Shown one piece after another: positions 15,291 through 17,673 of a DNA stretch of 17,673 bases. The notes under the pieces were generated by a model. That model made no database searches and had not been told where the DNA came from. It saw only the letters and a program-made list of their open reading frames with translations. The stretch covers positions 1-17,673 of the forward strand of contig JAFAEL010000234.1 of the NCBI GenBank assembly GCA_023423995.1. The letters run 5' to 3'. The stretch comes from Pseudomonadota bacterium. Lineage in GTDB: Bacteria; Pseudomonadota; Alphaproteobacteria; Rhizobiales; Beijerinckiaceae. A program made the position numbers and the translations under genes. The stretch's first letter is position 1. Every line of letters begins with the position of its first letter.

Positions 15291-15335
15291 GTCCGGGCCT
15301 AGGCTCTTGATGATCGGTGCGTTATCGCCGAGCCG

Positions 15336-15376
15336 GCGTTGCGCCGCAACGCGTGAGGCGCGTTTGGAGCGTTGCG
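15336..15376. promoter_or_regulatory. Operator-like inverted repeat with extra half-site between pepN and gpx
   Basis: GCGTTGCG-C-CGCAACGC (15336-15352) is a perfect palindrome with 8-bp arms. A third copy of GCGTTGCG lies at 15369-15376, ending 5 nt before the peroxidase GTG. The gap between the divergent starts is only 91 nt, so a protein bound here could control both genes. Confidence 0.45.
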
Positions 15377-15381
15377 GACAG

Positions 15382-15879
15382 GTGCCGAGCATCTACGATT
15401 TCGAGGTCCAGGACGGGGAAGGGCAGGGCGTGCCCCTCAGCCGCTACCGGGGACGAGTGCTTTTGATCGTGAACACGGCGAGCTTCTGCGCCTACACGCC
15501 GCAATATGGGGAGCTCGTGGAGCTGCATCGGAAGCTGGAGCCGCTCGGCTTCTCGGTGCTGGCCTTCCCCTGCAACCAATTCGGCTCCCAGGAGCCCGGC
15601 AATCAGGAGGAGATCCGGACCTTCTGCCGGGTCGCCTACGACGTGACCTTCCCGGTTTTCGCCAAGCTTGAGGTCAACGGCCCGAACGCTCACCCGCTCT
15701 ACGCGTTTCTGAAATCGGCGAAGCGCGGCATCCTGGGCACGAGGAGTATCAAGTGGAACTTCACGAAGTTCCTCGTGGACCGGCAGGGTGACGTTACCGC
15801 ACGCTTTGCGCCCCGTGCTCATCCGCGGGCACTCGAGCCCGCCATCCGCAAGCTTCTCGGCCCTGAGCCCACCGCCTGA
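15382..15879 (+). CDS. Glutathione peroxidase family protein (thioredoxin-dependent type)
   Basis: 165 residues, a typical bacterial length. It reduces hydrogen peroxide and organic hydroperoxides. The catalytic tetrad is C36 in [13 protein letters not shown]70 in N-Q-F-G-S-Q-E-P-G, and W125-N126 in I-K-W-N-F-T-K-F. C82 in F-C-x-x-x-Y-x-V-T-F-P-V-F is at the position of the resolving cysteine of thioredoxin-dependent members, so thioredoxin is the more likely reductant despite the family name. There is no signal peptide. The start is a GTG at the conserved N-terminus with a weak GGACA upstream; starting at 15265 would add 39 residues read through the pepN 5' end. The gloA Shine-Dalgarno overlaps its stop, so the two form an operon. 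Confidence 0.92.
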   Translation: MPSIYDFEVQDGEGQGVPLSRYRGRVLLIVNTASFCAYTPQYGELVELHRKLEPLGFSVLAFPCNQFGSQEPGNQEEIRTFCRVAYDVTFPVFAKLEVNGPNAHPLYAFLKSAKRGILGTRSIKWNFTKFLVDRQGDVTARFAPRAHPRALEPAIRKLLGPEPTA

Positions 15880-15890
15880 AAGGACGAACC

Positions 15891-16331
15891 ATGGAATATC
15901 TGCACACGATGGTCCGCGTGAAGGATCTCGATCAGTCGCTCGACTGGTACTGCAACAAGCTCGGCCTCGTGGAGGTCCGGCGCATGGAGAACGAGGCCGG
16001 CCGGTACACCCTCGTGTTTCTCGCCGCGCCGGGCGATGTCGAGCGGGCGAAGCGGGACCAGGCTCCGACCGTCGAGCTCACCTACAATTGGGACCCGGAG
16101 ACCTACACCGGCGGTCGCAATTTCGGGCACCTCGCCTACAACGTGGATGACATCTACGAGACCTGCCAGAAGCTGATGGATGCCGGCGTGACCATCAACC
16201 GCCCGCCGCGCGACGGCCGCATGGCCTTCATCAAGTCGCCGGACGGCATCTCGATCGAGCTCCTGCACAAGGGCGGCTCGAAGGAGCCGGCCGAACCCTG
16301 GAAGTCGATGCCGAACACCGGAACCTGGTAA
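15891..16331 (+). CDS. gloA: Lactoylglutathione lyase (glyoxalase I)
   Basis: 146-residue single-module vicinal-oxygen-chelate enzyme. It converts the hemithioacetal of methylglyoxal and glutathione to S-lactoylglutathione. The metal ligands are in the expected places: H5 (Y-L-H-T-M-V), E62 (V-E-L-T-Y-N-W), H80 (F-G-H-L-A-Y) and E123 (S-I-E-L-L). The short form without the zinc-type insertions suggests nickel or cobalt activation, as in Escherichia coli. AAAGGA, 6 nt before the ATG, begins on the last base of the gpx stop; the gap is 11 nt, so the two genes are very probably co-transcribed. The pairing gives an electrophile and peroxide detoxification unit. Nothing odd in the sequence. Confidence 0.96.
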   Translation: MEYLHTMVRVKDLDQSLDWYCNKLGLVEVRRMENEAGRYTLVFLAAPGDVERAKRDQAPTVELTYNWDPETYTGGRNFGHLAYNVDDIYETCQKLMDAGVTINRPPRDGRMAFIKSPDGISIELLHKGGSKEPAEPWKSMPNTGTW

Positions 16332-16408
16332 CTCAACGGCGGGCTCCGGCCCTGCTTACCTGAGGGAGCGAAAGCGCCTCGGCCGGTCCGGCGCCCGCAA
16401 GCTTCTAC

Positions 16409-16441
16409 CCGCGGCGGCCCCTCTTCCAGGCGCCGCCGCGG
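16409..16441 (+). terminator. GC-rich hairpin downstream of gloA
   Basis: CCGCGGCGGC pairs perfectly with GCCGCCGCGG across a 13-nt loop, 77 nt past the gloA stop. It lacks a U-tract, so it may be a Rho-assisted end or a stabilising 3' structure. Confidence 0.3.
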
Positions 16442-16546
16442 CTAGGCTCGCGCCCCGCACGGCGGGCCCTGACACCATTCCCAAGCTCCTTCTCCGGCGA
16501 TCCGCGACCCGAAGCCCATCCGGCCGCGATTGTTTGTTCCTGGAGA

Positions 16547-16571
16547 CGAACCCCTTCGGCTTCCGGGCGTT
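16547..16571 (+). promoter_or_regulatory. EcfG-like promoter for the hibernation factor gene
   Basis: CGAAC (16547-16551), a 16-nt spacer, then CGTT (16568-16571): one mismatch, the first G, from GGAAC-N16/17-CGTT. Initiation near 16578 would leave about 20 nt of leader with the Shine-Dalgarno AAGAGGAGG (16585-16593) well placed. Confidence 0.45.
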
Positions 16572-16597
16572 CAGTTCCCTGGACAAGAGGAGGACGT

Positions 16598-16933
16598 ATG
16601 AGCGACGAGAACATCACGGTGGGCAGCTCCAACGTGGAACTCGGTGAGCGATTTTCGCAGGCCGCGCAGGACGAGATCAGGCGCATCGCCAAGAAACACC
16701 TCGGCAACCTGACCACTGCCTCCGTGCACGTTGCCCATGAGGGCCGGTTCTATCGCTGCTCCGTGAACATGCAGATGGGCGGCTTCAACATGATGACCGG
16801 CGAAGCCAAGGGAAAGGACGTCCCCCTCGCTTTCCGCACCGCCCTCGGGAAGGTCGCAAAGCAGCTTCGGCGCGCCAAGCGGCTCGTCAGGGAGAGCCGG
16901 GTGCACCGTCCGGAGCGCATCCTTAGCGCCTGA
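16598..16933 (+). CDS. HPF/RaiA-family ribosome hibernation factor (short form)
   Basis: 111 residues matching the S30AE/RaiA fold. There is an opening strand with 'I-T-V-G-S-S-N-V-E-L-G' at 6-16 and a first helix ending I-A-K-K-H-L. Strands around A-S-V-H-V-A-H-E-G and Y-R-C-S-V-N-M-Q follow, then a second helix 'A-F-R-T-A-L-G-K-V-A-K-Q-L-R-R-A-K-R-L'. Such proteins bind the 30S decoding region and silence ribosomes in starvation or stress. It lacks the C-terminal dimerisation domain of long HPF. It is not next to rpoN, where alphaproteobacteria usually keep the main hpf, so it may be a second, stress-specific copy. The start is secured by AAGAGGAGG 4 nt upstream. Its 3' end overlaps the convergent Nudix gene by 11 nt. 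The call rests on pattern; divergence from canonical HPF is considerable. Confidence 0.72.
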   Translation: MSDENITVGSSNVELGERFSQAAQDEIRRIAKKHLGNLTTASVHVAHEGRFYRCSVNMQMGGFNMMTGEAKGKDVPLAFRTALGKVAKQLRRAKRLVRESRVHRPERILSA

Positions 16934-17540
16934 GCCAGTCCGGTCTCGGCTGCCCTGGCTCCGGATCTGCCGGGGCGGCCGCTTCGACCGCCTCGCTTCG
17001 TGACGAAGGCGCCGAGGCCGTTAAGGCGAGGAACAGCAATCCGACGTGCTGCGCATTCAGCATGCCGCCCGACCTCGCTGCCGCGAGCGCCTCCTCGCGC
17101 GAGAGAAGAACCACCTCCGTCTCCTCGGCCTCATCGATCTGGCGAGGGCCGGCCGTCGCACCTTCCACGCGGATCAGATGCAGGCCGTTGCTGAAATTGG
17201 CGGGGTTCGGGGCCAGGGTCAGGAGCTTTCGAGCCGTGCCCCCCGCGTAGCCGGTCTCCTCCTGCAACTCGCGCAGGCCGGCCGCGACGGGGTTCGTCTC
17301 GCCCGGGTTCATGATCCCGCCCGGAAGCTCGAGGGATACCTCGCCGCGACCGTGACGGTAGAGCCGGACAAGAACGACCCGATCCTCCTCGTCGGTCGCG
17401 ACCACGTGGGCGAAATCCCGATATTCGAGGACATAGAACGGCGAGATCTCCGTCCCCCGCGGGGTGACGCAATCGTCAGCCCGCACGCGGATCCAACGAT
17501 CCTCCAGCACGTACCGCGATCGTCGCACCTGCCACTTCAT
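16923..17540 (-). CDS. Nudix hydrolase, ADP-ribose pyrophosphatase-like
   Basis: 205 residues from the ATG at 17540. It probably hydrolyses a nucleoside diphosphate linked to another moiety, such as ADP-ribose; the substrate cannot be fixed from sequence. The N-terminus (K-W-x-V-x-x-S-x-Y-V-x-x-x-R-W-I-x-V-R-A-D) and 'P-F-Y-V-L-E-Y' strand fit the ADP-ribose pyrophosphatase-like branch. The Nudix box is at 75-97: G75, E81, R90-E91, E94-E95, G97. The spacing between E81 and R90 is eight residues instead of the usual seven. The Ala/Pro-rich last 30 residues look disordered. An ATG at 17552 is four codons upstream, but the GGAGA between the two ATGs fits as a Shine-Dalgarno for 17540. Confidence 0.85.
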   Translation of the reverse strand: MKWQVRRSRYVLEDRWIRVRADDCVTPRGTEISPFYVLEYRDFAHVVATDEEDRVVLVRLYRHGRGEVSLELPGGIMNPGETNPVAAGLRELQEETGYAGGTARKLLTLAPNPANFSNGLHLIRVEGATAGPRQIDEAEETEVVLLSREEALAAARSGGMLNAQHVGLLFLALTASAPSSRSEAVEAAAPADPEPGQPRPDWLRR

Positions 17541-17673
17541 CGGGGTCTCCATCGAGGTCGCGGCAGCCCGGCAGGATCTCTCACCGGTCCCGCCAGTCTT
17601 GGTATGGCGACGGAAGGATCACTCTGACCGGCCGCTGCCTTGGATCGGTGGTCGGGGTGGCGGGCCGTACGGG

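Larger units (their letters stand above)
16332..16597. other. Gene-free region between gloA and the hibernation factor gene
   Basis: 266 nt. It holds a perfect 10-bp GC stem (16409-16418 with 16432-16441, 13-nt loop) with no T-tract, an EcfG-like promoter match (16547-16571) and a strong Shine-Dalgarno for the next gene. No credible open frame. Confidence 0.6.

Noticed and set aside
13599..15302. Plus-strand open frame of 567 codons opposite pepN
   Set aside because: Long only because high GC removes stops. Asp/Arg/Val-rich with no recognisable domain, while pepN on the other strand has a complete zinc site.
16332..16597. Open frames on the minus strand between gloA and the hibernation factor gene
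   Set aside because: Arg/Ala/Gly-rich, without ribosome sites, and crossing the promoter and Shine-Dalgarno of the hibernation factor gene.
17553..17673. Right edge of the window
   Set aside because: 121 nt were examined on both strands; I see only very short open frames and no convincing promoter or terminator, so nothing is annotated.

Overview
The window is a GC-rich stretch of chromosomal housekeeping DNA from an alphaproteobacterium, most likely of the order Hyphomicrobiales (Rhizobiales). The evidence is the gene content and order: a SPOR protein followed by nagZ, scpA and scpB; a BcsS-type cellulose-associated protein; a usg gene; an ExoD-family membrane protein; a two-component pair fused by overlap to glnE; a PleC/DivJ-like kinase; and pepN. 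Two EcfG-type (general stress response) promoter matches, a lineage-specific signal, point the same way. I cannot name the genus. I see no phage, transposon, CRISPR array, rRNA or tRNA.

Layout. (1) Bases 1-2877, plus strand: a tightly packed cell-envelope and chromosome-segregation operon, with the 3' end of a SPOR-domain gene, nagZ (muropeptide recycling), scpA and scpB (the condensin partners). (2) 2880-3644, minus strand: an orphan bcsS-like gene that meets scpB tail to tail, where many relatives carry tatABC. (3) 3645-3979: a less GC-rich gene-free region with a perfect match to the EcfG promoter consensus, reading towards usg. (4) 3980-4940: usg and an exoD-family gene. (5) 4941-5189: a gene-free region ending in a very strong terminator-like hairpin immediately before the next gene. 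(6) 5190-10163: OmpR-type regulator, sensor kinase and glnE, all overlapping and so translationally coupled. (7) 10170-15290, minus strand: a PAS-containing PleC-like kinase downstream of pepN. (8) 15382-16331: a thioredoxin-type glutathione peroxidase and glyoxalase I, a small detoxification operon divergent from pepN. (9) 16598-16933: a short hibernation-factor-like (HPF/RaiA) gene with an EcfG-like promoter. It runs tail to tail into a Nudix hydrolase gene (16923-17540, minus strand).

How they work together: the strongest functional unit is the regulator-kinase-glnE operon, where an envelope sensor shares an mRNA with the enzyme that adenylylates glutamine synthetase. The best regulatory story is stress control: two EcfG-type promoter matches, one in front of a hibernation factor and one in front of usg or an unannotated RNA. 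A one-mismatch CtrA-type site lies in front of the PleC-like kinase. None of the protein genes looks like a wholly new system; the under-described parts are the intergenic elements.
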